From Rubrolithibacter sp043763625 (GTDB lineage Bacteria; Bacteroidota; Bacteroidia; Sphingobacteriales; Sphingobacteriaceae): a stretch of DNA of 64,000 nt. The stretch covers positions 1 to 64,000 of the forward strand of contig JAYULL010000030.1 of the NCBI GenBank assembly GCA_043763625.1, read 5' to 3'. Below are positions 9,695 through 17,387 of the stretch, piece by piece (positions within the stretch are counted from its first letter, which is position 1; every line of letters starts with the position of its first letter). The notes below the pieces were generated by a model that saw only the letters and a list, made by a program, of their open reading frames with translations, did not search any database and had not been told where the DNA came from. The translations under genes were made by a program, and so were the position numbers.

Positions 9695-9702
9695 TATATT
9701 TG
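9695..9702 (+). promoter_or_regulatory. TAnnTTTG -7 box
   Basis: TATATTTG matches the Bacteroidota -7 consensus exactly. It would give a transcript start near 9709 and a leader of about 50 bases before the gene at 9759. I see no well-spaced -33 TTTG. Confidence 0.45.
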
Positions 9703-9758
9703 AGCGGGCGGGACTTTTTCTTATCTGACTTTTCTACCAAACAATCAATTATTAAATC

Positions 9759-12700
9759 ATGAAACTTTTAACACGAATAATTACTTTCTCCTTTTTCATT
9801 TTTTGCGGTTTTTTTGCAATCACTGCGAAAGCCCAAATGGTAGAAGGAACCGAGATTCCCGAATTCGGCGAAACATTCGGCGTAGATGTCAACAAAAAAG
9901 ATTTTAACGTACAAGCTTATCTCATTAAGAGCTCAGTTCCGGCAAATATTCTTTGGCCGAATGACAAAGCAGTTTTAACTGTTCAACTGGTTAATAACTC
10001 CGATATTCCGGCAAAGATATCCGGCAAGTTAGAAGTTATAGGCTATGGAACAAAAGGTCGTCCCGGTGATATTTGGAAGCCTCAAATGTTTAAAGCAGGC
10101 GACTTTGGTTCTGCGCCGATTGAAGTTGAAATCCCCGCCAAGGGCTATAAAAATATCGAGTTAAATCCAACAATACCCGAGGTTTTTGGAGCCTACGGGT
10201 TAGTGGCCGATTTAGGGAAAGACGGTCGCCAGTTTATAACAAGCTGTGTTCGTACATTCGCAAACCAAAACGGTAAATTACAATATCCAAGTTTTTGTTT
10301 AGATGATATTTCGCCTGATGTGCTAAGCCGTTTAGGTGCACAGGCTATTCGTTCGGGTGTAGAATACAAGCCGACTACCGCACCCGATTTTAAGGATTGG
10401 TACGAGGGATTGCGTAAAAAATTTGCCGAGTATTCTAAAGCTAACGTAGTCGTGCTGATTAAAATGGGTGCTCCCGATGCACTCGGTAAAATTCATCCTT
10501 TAGGTATGCCTCGCCCTTGGCTTAACGCGAAAGGTGTGATGCAAAACACTAAAACTGATATGGCTTGGTTGCCCGAACATGACGAGGATTTTAAAAAACT
10601 TTGCTACATGCTGGTTCGCGATTTCGGTTGGCCGAAAGGGCCGATTAACGCAATGGCCTTATGGAACGAACCCTGGGAAGGCATTTCAATTTCAGGTTGG
10701 GGAGCCGACATGCCTCGCTACCGCGAAATCTATACAAAAATGGCCGAAGCGGTTGAAGAAGCCCGAAGCAAAGACGGTATTGATGTTTTAATAGGAGGCG
10801 GAAGTTCTACCTCCAACGCTTTGGATAAATTCTTTGGCGACGGCAAAGACACGTTTAAAGACCGTTTTGATTTTTGCAGCATTCACTATCAGGGAATGGC
10901 ATCGTTTGCAGGGATAAAGGATTGGGTCGACCGAAAATCTCCACGCGGAAGAGTTAAAATTTGGGATACCGAAAGTTGGGTTGCAAATACCGACGATAGA
11001 GTTGCCGCTGTAGTTTCAACTAATAAAGCAGCGGGCTACGATAGAGCCATGGGAATTTACGGCGGAAACATTGCCCACGTAAATTGGCAGCGATATAAAA
11101 CTGAAAGCGCTGAGAAAGAAGCGCAAATTACTAGTGCTTGGTCCGTTGCGGCTTCGATCGGTGCTTCGCAACACTTTTTAGGAGAAAGAAAGTTCAAAGA
11201 AATCTTATTCAAGAACGGCTTGCCTTGGGTAATGGTTTTTGAAGGAATAGATAACCCGGACGACGGTACTTTAGTTGTTGTAGGTGATATCGGCGAAGAA
11301 TTCGGGGCCAACAATATTCTTTTTAGAACTGCTCGGGGACTAAAAGAAGTGGCTCATAAAGAAGAACTGAAGAAGAAACTTGCAGGATTAAATCCCGAAA
11401 CGCAAAAAGAAGAAATTGCAAAAGCCGGGAAAGAAATTTCGGCTTTCGAAGTTTTAGCAGACGCCTCTCTAACCTTTGCAAATCAGGAAGGGAAGTTCAA
11501 CTTGTTCGACTTTTACGGAAATCCGGTTAACAAAGTCGGAAATAAAATAACCGTTCCATTAGACAGTCGCGGTTTCTTTTTGCGTAGCAACGGAAGTGCC
11601 GGTTCATTTCAAAAATTGTTGCAAGCGGTGAAAACTTCGGACATAAAAGGAATAGAACCGCTTGAAACCGTTGTTTACGATTTGCTCGCTCCTGTTTCGG
11701 CCAAGCCGGAATTGAAGTTAAAGTTGACTAATGTGTTAAACCGGACTGTTACCGGCAACTTGAATCTAAAGCTCGGGAATTTGAGATTAGAGAAACCGAC
11801 TCAAACCTTAACGTTTAAAGCTCACGAAGAGAAAATCCTAAATGTTAAGATAATCGGAGGCAGTGCTACCGCGAATAATACTTATCCGATTGCGTTAAAT
11901 TTTGCTGCCGGGAAAGACGGGAAAGCAGTTCATGAAGAGGATGTACATGTAAACGTGATTTCGAAACGAACAATTAAGGTCGACGGTAAATTAGACGATT
12001 GGAAAGATGCTTTTACCCAAACTATTAAAGATGATGAGAACCCGTCGTTGAGTCTAACGGAAGCGGCTTGGTTCCCATTTAAAAACTTCGATGCAAACAT
12101 TAAAACCGGTTTGGCAAACGGCTACTTAGCCTACGACGACAAGTACTTTTACTTTGCTTCTAAAGTTGCAGATCAAACACCCGACAGCGGCATGATCCGT
12201 TTCGAAAACCGAAACGACGACGAGTTTTACTATCCCGAAAAAGTCCATGTGCCTTATAATGCGTTTCGCTTTGGCGGAGCAATGAAAGGTGAAGGAATTT
12301 CTTATTCAGCAAGATGGACGGGGTTCATCAAGCCCGAAAAATCCGGCGAGTACGCTATATCCGTTTCTTCAAACAAACCCGTTCGATTTTGGGTAAACAA
12401 CAAACGTATTGAAGGTGCCGGAAAGGTAATGTTGGATGCAAAAAAGGCTGTGCCGGTTAAACTAGAATTAGAAAATGAAGTCGGCGATGCGGAGGTGAGC
12501 TTGAATTGGGAGAGTGATAAAACGAAAAAAGAAATCATTCCGGCAAATGTGCTTTATACTTCTGCAGATTCGAAAAGTAAAGAAGGCGACGGCTTAAAAG
12601 GCGAATATTATAACGGTCCGCAATTTAACGTGCAGCGAGTAACACGAACGGATACAGAAATTGATTTCCGGTGGAAAGAAAGCGAAGCGCCTGATGCACA

Positions 12701-13301
12701 ATTTACAAAAGATTCGTTGGTAGAACTTACTTGGCCAAAGGGCGTTCGGCGCTACTCGTATCGGAACGATCCGGAATTACCTTCCGGGAACTTTCAGAAC
12801 CACGACAATGTTCAAATAGCTTTTAATGTAGTGCCGGAAAAAGAGAAGGAAATGTATACTTTCCCGGCGGGAACAATGGCGGGATTTACCAATTATCAAT
12901 GTACAGATTATGAATATGCTTTGAATCCGGTTTCCCCGAAATACGGAGGCGGTGTTGAAATATGGCGATTGAAAGTTCCGGGAATGCCTCACAAGCATTT
13001 CTTCCCGCGGCAAGGCGCTTCAGAATTTGACGGTCCGGTAAAAAACGGAAATCTGGCAATAACTCGAGAAGGGAATACGCGAATTGTAGAAGCCGCAATT
13101 CCGTGGTCCGAAATTCCGGATGTAAAGCAACGGTTAGATAAGGGCCAAACCATTAAGTTTTCTTTCCGGGTTAACGACAACAAATCCGACGGCTGCATGG
13201 AATTAGCTCGGGGAAGAAGCGTTTCTAAAATCAATAATTCGTTTCATGTGGATTGGAAGGAGCATTGGGCAAATGAGGTGGAGTTTGGGTTTGAGAAGTA
13301 G
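9759..13301 (+). CDS. secreted multidomain clan-A-type glycosidase with PA14 and CBM9-like domains
   Basis: Protein of 1180 aa with a signal peptide (about residues 1-26, ending AKAQ). Order of parts: an Ig-like beta domain (about 45-165); a TIM-barrel region (about 180-480) with a candidate acid/base Glu304 in ALWNEPWEG and a candidate nucleophile Glu405 in WDTESW; a linker and beta-sandwich region (about 540-730); then a CBM9-like domain that starts at KVDGKLDDW (about 745) and resumes at HDNVQIAF and VEAAIPWSEI near the C-terminus. Between these halves lies PA14 material: ARWTGFIKPEKSGEYAI with FWVNN (about 850-935), followed by GLKGEYYNG with TRTDTEIDFRW (about 946-971). No T9SS tail is evident. 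I could not name the GH family. The last 118 bases are duplicated at 14050-14167. Confidence 0.75.
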   Translation: MKLLTRIITFSFFIFCGFFAITAKAQMVEGTEIPEFGETFGVDVNKKDFNVQAYLIKSSVPANILWPNDKAVLTVQLVNNSDIPAKISGKLEVIGYGTKGRPGDIWKPQMFKAGDFGSAPIEVEIPAKGYKNIELNPTIPEVFGAYGLVADLGKDGRQFITSCVRTFANQNGKLQYPSFCLDDISPDVLSRLGAQAIRSGVEYKPTTAPDFKDWYEGLRKKFAEYSKANVVVLIKMGAPDALGKIHPLGMPRPWLNAKGVMQNTKTDMAWLPEHDEDFKKLCYMLVRDFGWPKGPINAMALWNEPWEGISISGWGADMPRYREIYTKMAEAVEEARSKDGIDVLIGGGSSTSNALDKFFGDGKDTFKDRFDFCSIHYQGMASFAGIKDWVDRKSPRGRVKIWDTESWVANTDDRVAAVVSTNKAAGYDRAMGIYGGNIAHVNWQRYKTESAEKEAQITSAWSVAASIGASQHFLGERKFKEILFKNGLPWVMVFEGIDNPDDGTLVVVGDIGEEFGANNILFRTARGLKEVAHKEELKKKLAGLNPETQKEEIAKAGKEISAFEVLADASLTFANQEGKFNLFDFYGNPVNKVGNKITVPLDSRGFFLRSNGSAGSFQKLLQAVKTSDIKGIEPLETVVYDLLAPVSAKPELKLKLTNVLNRTVTGNLNLKLGNLRLEKPTQTLTFKAHEEKILNVKIIGGSATANNTYPIALNFAAGKDGKAVHEEDVHVNVISKRTIKVDGKLDDWKDAFTQTIKDDENPSLSLTEAAWFPFKNFDANIKTGLANGYLAYDDKYFYFASKVADQTPDSGMIRFENRNDDEFYYPEKVHVPYNAFRFGGAMKGEGISYSARWTGFIKPEKSGEYAISVSSNKPVRFWVNNKRIEGAGKVMLDAKKAVPVKLELENEVGDAEVSLNWESDKTKKEIIPANVLYTSADSKSKEGDGLKGEYYNGPQFNVQRVTRTDTEIDFRWKESEAPDAQFTKDSLVELTWPKGVRRYSYRNDPELPSGNFQNHDNVQIAFNVVPEKEKEMYTFPAGTMAGFTNYQCTDYEYALNPVSPKYGGGVEIWRLKVPGMPHKHFFPRQGASEFDGPVKNGNLAITREGNTRIVEAAIPWSEIPDVKQRLDKGQTIKFSFRVNDNKSDGCMELARGRSVSKINNSFHVDWKEHWANEVEFGFEK
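13184..13301 (+). repeat. direct repeat copy A (3' end of glycosidase gene)
   Basis: The last 118 bases of the glycosidase gene, including its stop. They recur at 14050-14167 with 113 of 118 identical bases. Four of the five differences are synonymous in this reading frame and the fifth is Lys to Arg at the last codon. Confidence 0.9.
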
Positions 13302-13329
13302 GAAGGATTTTATTCTTGTTCCTTTATAT

Positions 13330-13337
13330 TACTTTTG
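13330..13337 (+). promoter_or_regulatory. TAnnTTTG -7 box for mntA-like gene
   Basis: TACTTTTG fits the consensus exactly. A start about 7 bases downstream would leave only a few bases before the ATG at 13348, so the mRNA may be nearly leaderless. The same octamer precedes the gene at 15272. No clear -33 element. Confidence 0.4.
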
Positions 13338-13347
13338 AAAAACGGAT

Positions 13348-13650
13348 ATGGAAAAGCTAATTGAAAAGAATCTTGAACAAATTCGCCGGATACTGAAGGC
13401 CCATGATGTCGAAGACGCCTATTTATTTGGTAGCGCTGCAAAAGGGACGATGAACTCCGGCAGTGATATTGATTTTCTAATTCGTTTCTCGGCCGATAAA
13501 GATGTGATCAAATATGCCGAAAATTATTTCGACCTGATGTATTCCCTGCAAGGACTGTTGAATCGTGAAGTTGAATTGCTTGAAGAAAGTACAATCAGCA
13601 GTCCGTATTTACTTCAAAGTATTAATAGCAATAAATTACCACTATTTTGA
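13348..13650 (+). CDS. mntA: MntA-type minimal nucleotidyltransferase antitoxin
   Basis: Antitoxin of an MNT-HEPN toxin-antitoxin module, 100 aa, normal length. Seen: the nucleotidyltransferase motif, AYLFGSAAKGTMNSGSDIDF (about residues 24-43), with the GS pair and the DxD metal-binding aspartates. In characterised systems MntA-type proteins AMPylate a tyrosine next to the HEPN RNase motif of the toxin and so silence it. The gene overlaps the reading frame of the HEPN partner by 4 bp (TTGA), the usual coupled arrangement. The antitoxin frame is intact although its toxin is broken. The whole pair sits between two copies of the 3' end of the upstream glycosidase gene. Confidence 0.88.
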   Translation: MEKLIEKNLEQIRRILKAHDVEDAYLFGSAAKGTMNSGSDIDFLIRFSADKDVIKYAENYFDLMYSLQGLLNREVELLEESTISSPYLLQSINSNKLPLF

Positions 13651-13964
13651 ATTTGGAAGAAAAAAAGCTGCTCTTAGACATCTTAACAGGCATATTCTCT
13701 ATTGATGAACATTTAGAAGGCAAGAGAAATTTTTCTGAGTATAAAGCGAATAAAACAAAACGTTGAGCAGTAGAAAGGGAGCTCGAAATCATCGGAGAAG
13801 CGGTGAGCAAACTTTTAAAACTTAATCCTTAGATAAATATTTCTTTTGCACGACAAATAGTAAACCTTCGGAACAAAGTAATTCATGCTTACGACAATGT
13901 AAATGATGTAATTATTTGGAACGTTGTTGTTAATCATTTACCTGTTTTAAAGTCAGAGACATAA
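13647..13964 (+). pseudogene. HEPN (DUF86-type) toxin, inactivated by two in-frame stops
   Basis: Reading from TTG at 13647 in one frame gives an HEPN protein of about 105 codons, interrupted by TGA at 13764-13766 and TAG at 13830-13832. Recognisable parts are ELEIIGEAVSKLLK in the middle and the RNase motif LRNKVIHAY (R-N-x-x-x-H), with the Tyr that MntA-type partners modify. Apart from the two stops, the frame is continuous to TAA at 13962-13964. Both stops lie before the RNxxxH motif, so no active RNase can be made without readthrough. No frameshift is needed to align it with the family, which suggests recent decay or very unusual decoding. Confidence 0.85.
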
Positions 13965-14049
13965 GGTTTGTACGAAGAAAGTATATAGTTCCTTTTGCTA
14001 TCCGGAAATTGAAACTAAGTGGTACTTTTTTGGAATGGGTATTTAACAG

Positions 14050-14167
14050 ATCCGACGGCTGCATGGAATTAGCTCGGGGAAGAAGCGTTTCTAAAATAAA
14101 TAATTCGTTTCATGTGGATTGGAAAGAGCATTGGGCGAATGAGGTGGAATTTGGGTTTGAGAGGTAG
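14050..14167 (+). repeat. direct repeat copy B, orphan 3' end of a glycosidase gene
   Basis: Second copy of the 118-base block. In the glycosidase frame it encodes DGCMELARGRS through EFGFER and a TAG stop, with nothing of the gene in front of it. It follows the HEPN remnant and closes the segment bracketed by copies A and B (13302-14049). Confidence 0.9.
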
Positions 14168-14238
14168 TTTGGGAGGGTTGTGTAAAGGATTTGAACAGTC
14201 ATGACACGCCTTATCTCTTCATTTTCAGATTGCTTTTG

Positions 14239-14246
14239 TATATTTG
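14239..14246 (+). promoter_or_regulatory. TAnnTTTG -7 box
   Basis: TATATTTG, exact match to the -7 consensus, 16 bases before the ATG at 14263. The leader would be about 10 bases. Confidence 0.45.
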
Positions 14247-14262
14247 ATTCAGTAGTCGGATT

Positions 14263-14496
14263 ATGAAAGCAGACCTTAACATATCGCTAACATTTAGTCA
14301 AATTTTAAATTTAGTAAAGCAATTGCCGAAGCAACAAAAAATCCGGTTAACACAAGAGTTGGAAAGAGAGGCTATTGAAAGTAAGCTATCACACATTCTC
14401 ACTTCTTTTAAGACTGATGATCTGTCACAGGAGGTAATCGACACTGAAGTGGAAGCTGTTAGGCGAGAACTTTATGAGCGGTCGCAAAAGAGTTAA
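14263..14496 (+). CDS. putative antitoxin of a PIN-type toxin-antitoxin pair
   Basis: Small protein of 77 aa, mostly helical and charged, with LNISLTFSQILNLVKQLP at the start and many Glu/Lys residues. It resembles small Bacteroidota proteins that stand directly in front of PIN-family toxins, where the toxin start overlaps the antitoxin end, as here (ATG at 14474 lies 23 bases inside this gene). I recognise it by that arrangement and by general similarity, not by a named domain. Its toxin partner is truncated, so the protein may be an orphan. Confidence 0.55.
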   Translation: MKADLNISLTFSQILNLVKQLPKQQKIRLTQELEREAIESKLSHILTSFKTDDLSQEVIDTEVEAVRRELYERSQKS

Positions 14497-14611
14497 AGTT
14501 ATTTTCGTCATTGCAACCATTAAACTGACGAGTAAAAAATTAGACTTAGCTCACGACATAAGGAAGATGTTAAAGTATGAGTTGGAAAAAGAAAGATACT
14601 TACGAAGTTGA
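14474..14611 (+). pseudogene. truncated PIN-family toxin start
   Basis: An ATG inside the end of the antitoxin gene begins MSGRKRVKVIF, which matches the usual start of a PIN toxin whose next residues would be DTN with the first catalytic Asp. Instead the frame continues with unrelated sequence (VIATIKLTSKK) to a TGA at 14609-14611. The homology therefore breaks near 14506, which may mark the left edge of an inserted block reaching at least to the end of the gene at 16972. Confidence 0.5.
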
Positions 14612-15200
14612 GGAACATCCGTTTGAAACGTTCGTTCCTTCAAATGCCAGATATTTAATCATTGGCACATTCCCAACTCACAAAGACAATTTCAGGTTTA
14701 AGTTTTTCTATTCAGGAAAAGACAATTCATTTTGGAGCATTATTGAAAAGGTTTTTAATCATTCCTTTAAATACAACGATGGAGATAAAGCCGTAGAGGA
14801 AAGAAAGACATTTCTTAAATCAAGGGAAATTGGTATAACAGATATGTACGAAAAGTGCTACCGAAAAAATAACTTTTCCATTGACGAAAACTTGTTTCCA
14901 ATTATCCTGAAAGATATTTTTTCAATATTGGATGAAAACACTTCTATCAAAAGTATAATTCTTACAAGCAGAACAGAAATATTTGGGGCATTAGGGCTTT
15001 TGAAAACTTACTTTTTACAAAAGGGTTTAGAATTAGAACAACCTGAAAAACGGCATGACAAAGTTTTGGAAGGAGGTTTTATTTATAAAGAAAGAGAGAT
15101 TGAAGTTTTAGTTCCTTATTCTCCATCGGCAAGAGTATTTGAAAGTAATAATATTACACCTGATGAAGTAGTGCAGATGTATAGACATTGTTTAACCTAA
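14577..15200 (+). CDS. uracil-DNA glycosylase superfamily protein
   Basis: Protein of 207 aa, cytosolic. The first motif LIIGTFPTHKDN (about residues 28-39) resembles the UDG-superfamily motif around the G-x-x-P loop. The second, VPYSPSAR (about 181-188), stands where motif II (HPSP-like) is found. This fits a Mug/TDG-like or a less studied UDG-like branch, which removes or binds damaged or mismatched bases; activity is not assured because neither motif is canonical. Codon and base use differ from neighbours: there is no CCGG tetranucleotide in it, while the core genes have many. It starts a three-gene block that looks acquired. Confidence 0.55.
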   Translation: MSWKKKDTYEVEEHPFETFVPSNARYLIIGTFPTHKDNFRFKFFYSGKDNSFWSIIEKVFNHSFKYNDGDKAVEERKTFLKSREIGITDMYEKCYRKNNFSIDENLFPIILKDIFSILDENTSIKSIILTSRTEIFGALGLLKTYFLQKGLELEQPEKRHDKVLEGGFIYKEREIEVLVPYSPSARVFESNNITPDEVVQMYRHCLT

Positions 15201-15259
15201 TGAACAAAAGTACATCGAAAGAAGTAACGGTTTCGCTTGATGGGCCCCTTTAAAAATAG

Positions 15260-15267
15260 TACTTTTG
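15260..15267 (+). promoter_or_regulatory. TAnnTTTG -7 box with possible -33 TTG
   Basis: TACTTTTG matches the consensus. TTG at 15237-15239 lies about 20 bases upstream, the right spacing for a -33 element. The predicted transcript start falls almost on the GTG at 15272, so the mRNA may be leaderless. Confidence 0.4.
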
Positions 15268-15271
15268 TATT

Positions 15272-16156
15272 GTGTTTTATAGAAGAAAAGTAATCTTGTC
15301 TTTACTACAACTATTTGATGGTCAATTAGATAAAATTCGCCTCCAAAAGTTGTTGTTCCTATTTGCCAACAAGCAAGCCAAAGCTGAGTATGATTTTATC
15401 CCTTATAAGTTTGGTTGTTACTCCTATTCCGCCAATGCCGATATGACGGCAATGGTAACAAGGGGCTTTTTAAATGAGGATGAGAAAATCTTTGAAAAGA
15501 AAGACAAAACCGACTACCTGAAACAACTGAAACCTGCCGACCTTAAACTGCTGCAAGAAGTAAAAGCCATTTACGGAAAAATGAGTGCAACGGCTTTGAT
15601 GAAGCATACCTACATCAACTTTCCATTTTATGCCACACGGAGCGAAGCAGCTGAAAATATTTTAACCAAAGACGAATTAGAAAAAGTAACTAAAGCCAAA
15701 CCAGACGTAAACAAAACAGTGCTTTTTACCATCGGTTACGAAAGCATTTCGCTGGAAGAATATTTGGTTCGGTTGCTGAAGAATGATGTGAAGGTTTTGG
15801 TGGATGTTCGTAACAATCCGTTGAGCTTGAAATACGGCTTTAGCAAAAGTCAATTGAAAAAATACTGTGCAAGTTTGGGCATTGAATATGTGCATATTCC
15901 CGAAGTAGGCATACAATCTGACCAACGCCAGGAACTGAACACACAAAGTGATTACGATAAGTTGTTTACCCTTTACCGTAAAAATAACTTGAGTAAAACA
16001 ACTGATTCGCAAAACGACATCCTGAAATTATTGAAGAAACACAAACGAATAGCGTTAACTTGTTTTGAGGCGAACATTTGTCAGTGCCACCGCAAGCATT
16101 TGGCCGAAGCGATTGAAACCCTACCTGAATTCAATTATGAAGTAGAACACATCTAA
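15272..16156 (+). CDS. DUF488 domain protein with extra N-terminal domain
   Basis: Protein of 294 aa starting with GTG (VFYRRKVILSLLQ). The C-terminal part (about residues 145-290) is a DUF488 domain: TIGYESISLEEYL, LVDVRNNPLSLKYGFSKS and CFEANICQCHRKHLAE, with the conserved Arg/Asn and Cys-x-Cys-His positions. DUF488 proteins are of unknown biochemical role and often sit in defence or repair neighbourhoods. The N-terminal part (about 1-120), with RLQKLLFLF and PYKFGCYSY, resembles SocA/Panacea-type antitoxin-like domains, a loose resemblance only. The next gene starts 3 bases after its stop, so the two are co-transcribed. Confidence 0.65.
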   Translation: MFYRRKVILSLLQLFDGQLDKIRLQKLLFLFANKQAKAEYDFIPYKFGCYSYSANADMTAMVTRGFLNEDEKIFEKKDKTDYLKQLKPADLKLLQEVKAIYGKMSATALMKHTYINFPFYATRSEAAENILTKDELEKVTKAKPDVNKTVLFTIGYESISLEEYLVRLLKNDVKVLVDVRNNPLSLKYGFSKSQLKKYCASLGIEYVHIPEVGIQSDQRQELNTQSDYDKLFTLYRKNNLSKTTDSQNDILKLLKKHKRIALTCFEANICQCHRKHLAEAIETLPEFNYEVEHI

Positions 16157-16159
16157 CTG

Positions 16160-16972
16160 ATGGCGTTAACGAAAGTATTGATCACGGTAAAGACCTACCC
16201 AACACTTTCCGCCAAGTATGATGAACTGGTTTGCACAGCAGGTTTTAAAGAAGATGGCACTTGGATACGACTTTACCCAGTTCCGTTCCGCAAAAAATCT
16301 TACAACGAGCAATACAAAAAATACGATTGGATTGAAGTTGATTTGGTAAAAAACACCAGCGATTTCAGACCTAATAGTTTCCGTCCCAAAAGCATTGACA
16401 CCGAAATAAAAGTTGTTGGTCACATTGACACCGCCAACAATTGGGAGGAACGCAAAAAAATCTGCTTAGGAAAAATCTATTACAACCTCACAGAGCTAAT
16501 AGCAGAAGCTAAGAACAAAGCCACCTGCAGTTCGTTAGCCGTTTTCAAGCCAACAGAGATTTTAGATTTCACAGCCGAGTTGGTGGACCGTGAGTGGGAC
16601 AAAGACAAATTAGCCAAACTGAACCAACTCAACCTTTTTGAAACCAACAAAGAAGGACAATTTGAAGTAGTGCAAAAATTGCCTTACAAATTCAGGTTCA
16701 TTTTCAAAGACAATCAGGGAACTGAAAGCCGTATGATGATTGAAGATTGGGAAACAGGACAACTTTACTGGAACTGCCTTTCTCGACACGAAGGAGACGA
16801 GCAAAAAGCCATTGCAGATGTTCGCAAAAAATACTTTGACGACTTTGCCAAAACCAAAGACCTGCATTTTTTCTTAGGCACGACACAGGCACATCATCAT
16901 GTTTCATTAAACCCCTTTATCATAATCGGGACGTTTCAACCTAAGATAGAATTACAAACGAAATTGTTTTAG
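16160..16972 (+). CDS. hypothetical protein co-transcribed with DUF488 gene
   Basis: Protein of 270 aa, no signal peptide or membrane segment, that I do not recognise. It begins ALTKVLITVKTYPTLS, followed by LVCTAGFKEDGTWIRLYPVPFR (too long to be chance composition), and is rich in Lys, Asp and aromatic residues. FFLGTTQAHHH and PFIIIGTFQPK near the C-terminus look conserved-type. The 3-base gap from the DUF488 gene argues for joint function. Like its two upstream neighbours it contains no CCGG, unlike the surrounding chromosome. Confidence 0.6.
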   Translation: MALTKVLITVKTYPTLSAKYDELVCTAGFKEDGTWIRLYPVPFRKKSYNEQYKKYDWIEVDLVKNTSDFRPNSFRPKSIDTEIKVVGHIDTANNWEERKKICLGKIYYNLTELIAEAKNKATCSSLAVFKPTEILDFTAELVDREWDKDKLAKLNQLNLFETNKEGQFEVVQKLPYKFRFIFKDNQGTESRMMIEDWETGQLYWNCLSRHEGDEQKAIADVRKKYFDDFAKTKDLHFFLGTTQAHHHVSLNPFIIIGTFQPKIELQTKLF

Positions 16973-17387
16973 CCCATGCACAAAGCACACACATTGACAA
17001 GTCGCACCAATGTAATAACAGACAGAACGAGCTGGTAACACCAGATTTAAGAAATTGGCGTTCAGTGGTTAAATGAGCATTTGTGCTTCGTATCAGGTCT
17101 AGTGCTAGCAGACAGTTTTGTGCTTCGAAATCGCCAACTTCTTGTAGCAAGACGTTAACAATTGCAAAAGCCGCTCCCCTGTCACTTTTTCTCCCCCTGC
17201 GAACCGAAACATTTCCCATCCCCAAAATTCTAACCCAATTACCTGCTTCCCTATTTCCGGCTTCATCATTTGCTTTAAAAAAGCCATACAAGTAGTGATT
17301 AATCACGAACCTTAACCGTTAAAATTCGTTAACGTACTTTTTCGAGCACCGGTCTTTTTGTTCTACTTGTAGATTGTACACAATTTA
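16973..17387. other. non-coding stretch with large imperfect hairpin and a 12-bp palindrome
   Basis: 415 bases without a convincing gene. From 17049 to 17143 the ends AAGAAATTGGCG and CGCCAACTTCTT form an 11-of-12 inverted repeat around about 70 bases that contain TTGTGCTTCG twice. This resembles structured, attC-like recombination sites seen near gene cassettes in Bacteroidota, a recollection I could not test. A perfect palindrome GTGATTAATCAC lies at 17295-17306, and the leader of the PKD gene follows. Reading frames across the hairpin on both strands look like by-products of the repeat. Confidence 0.5.

Noticed and set aside
16941..17306. Minus-strand reading frame of 121 codons overlapping the hairpin region, and a plus-strand frame at 17083-17295
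   Set aside because: Composition is low in coding character and both frames cross the inverted repeat; neither matches any family I know.
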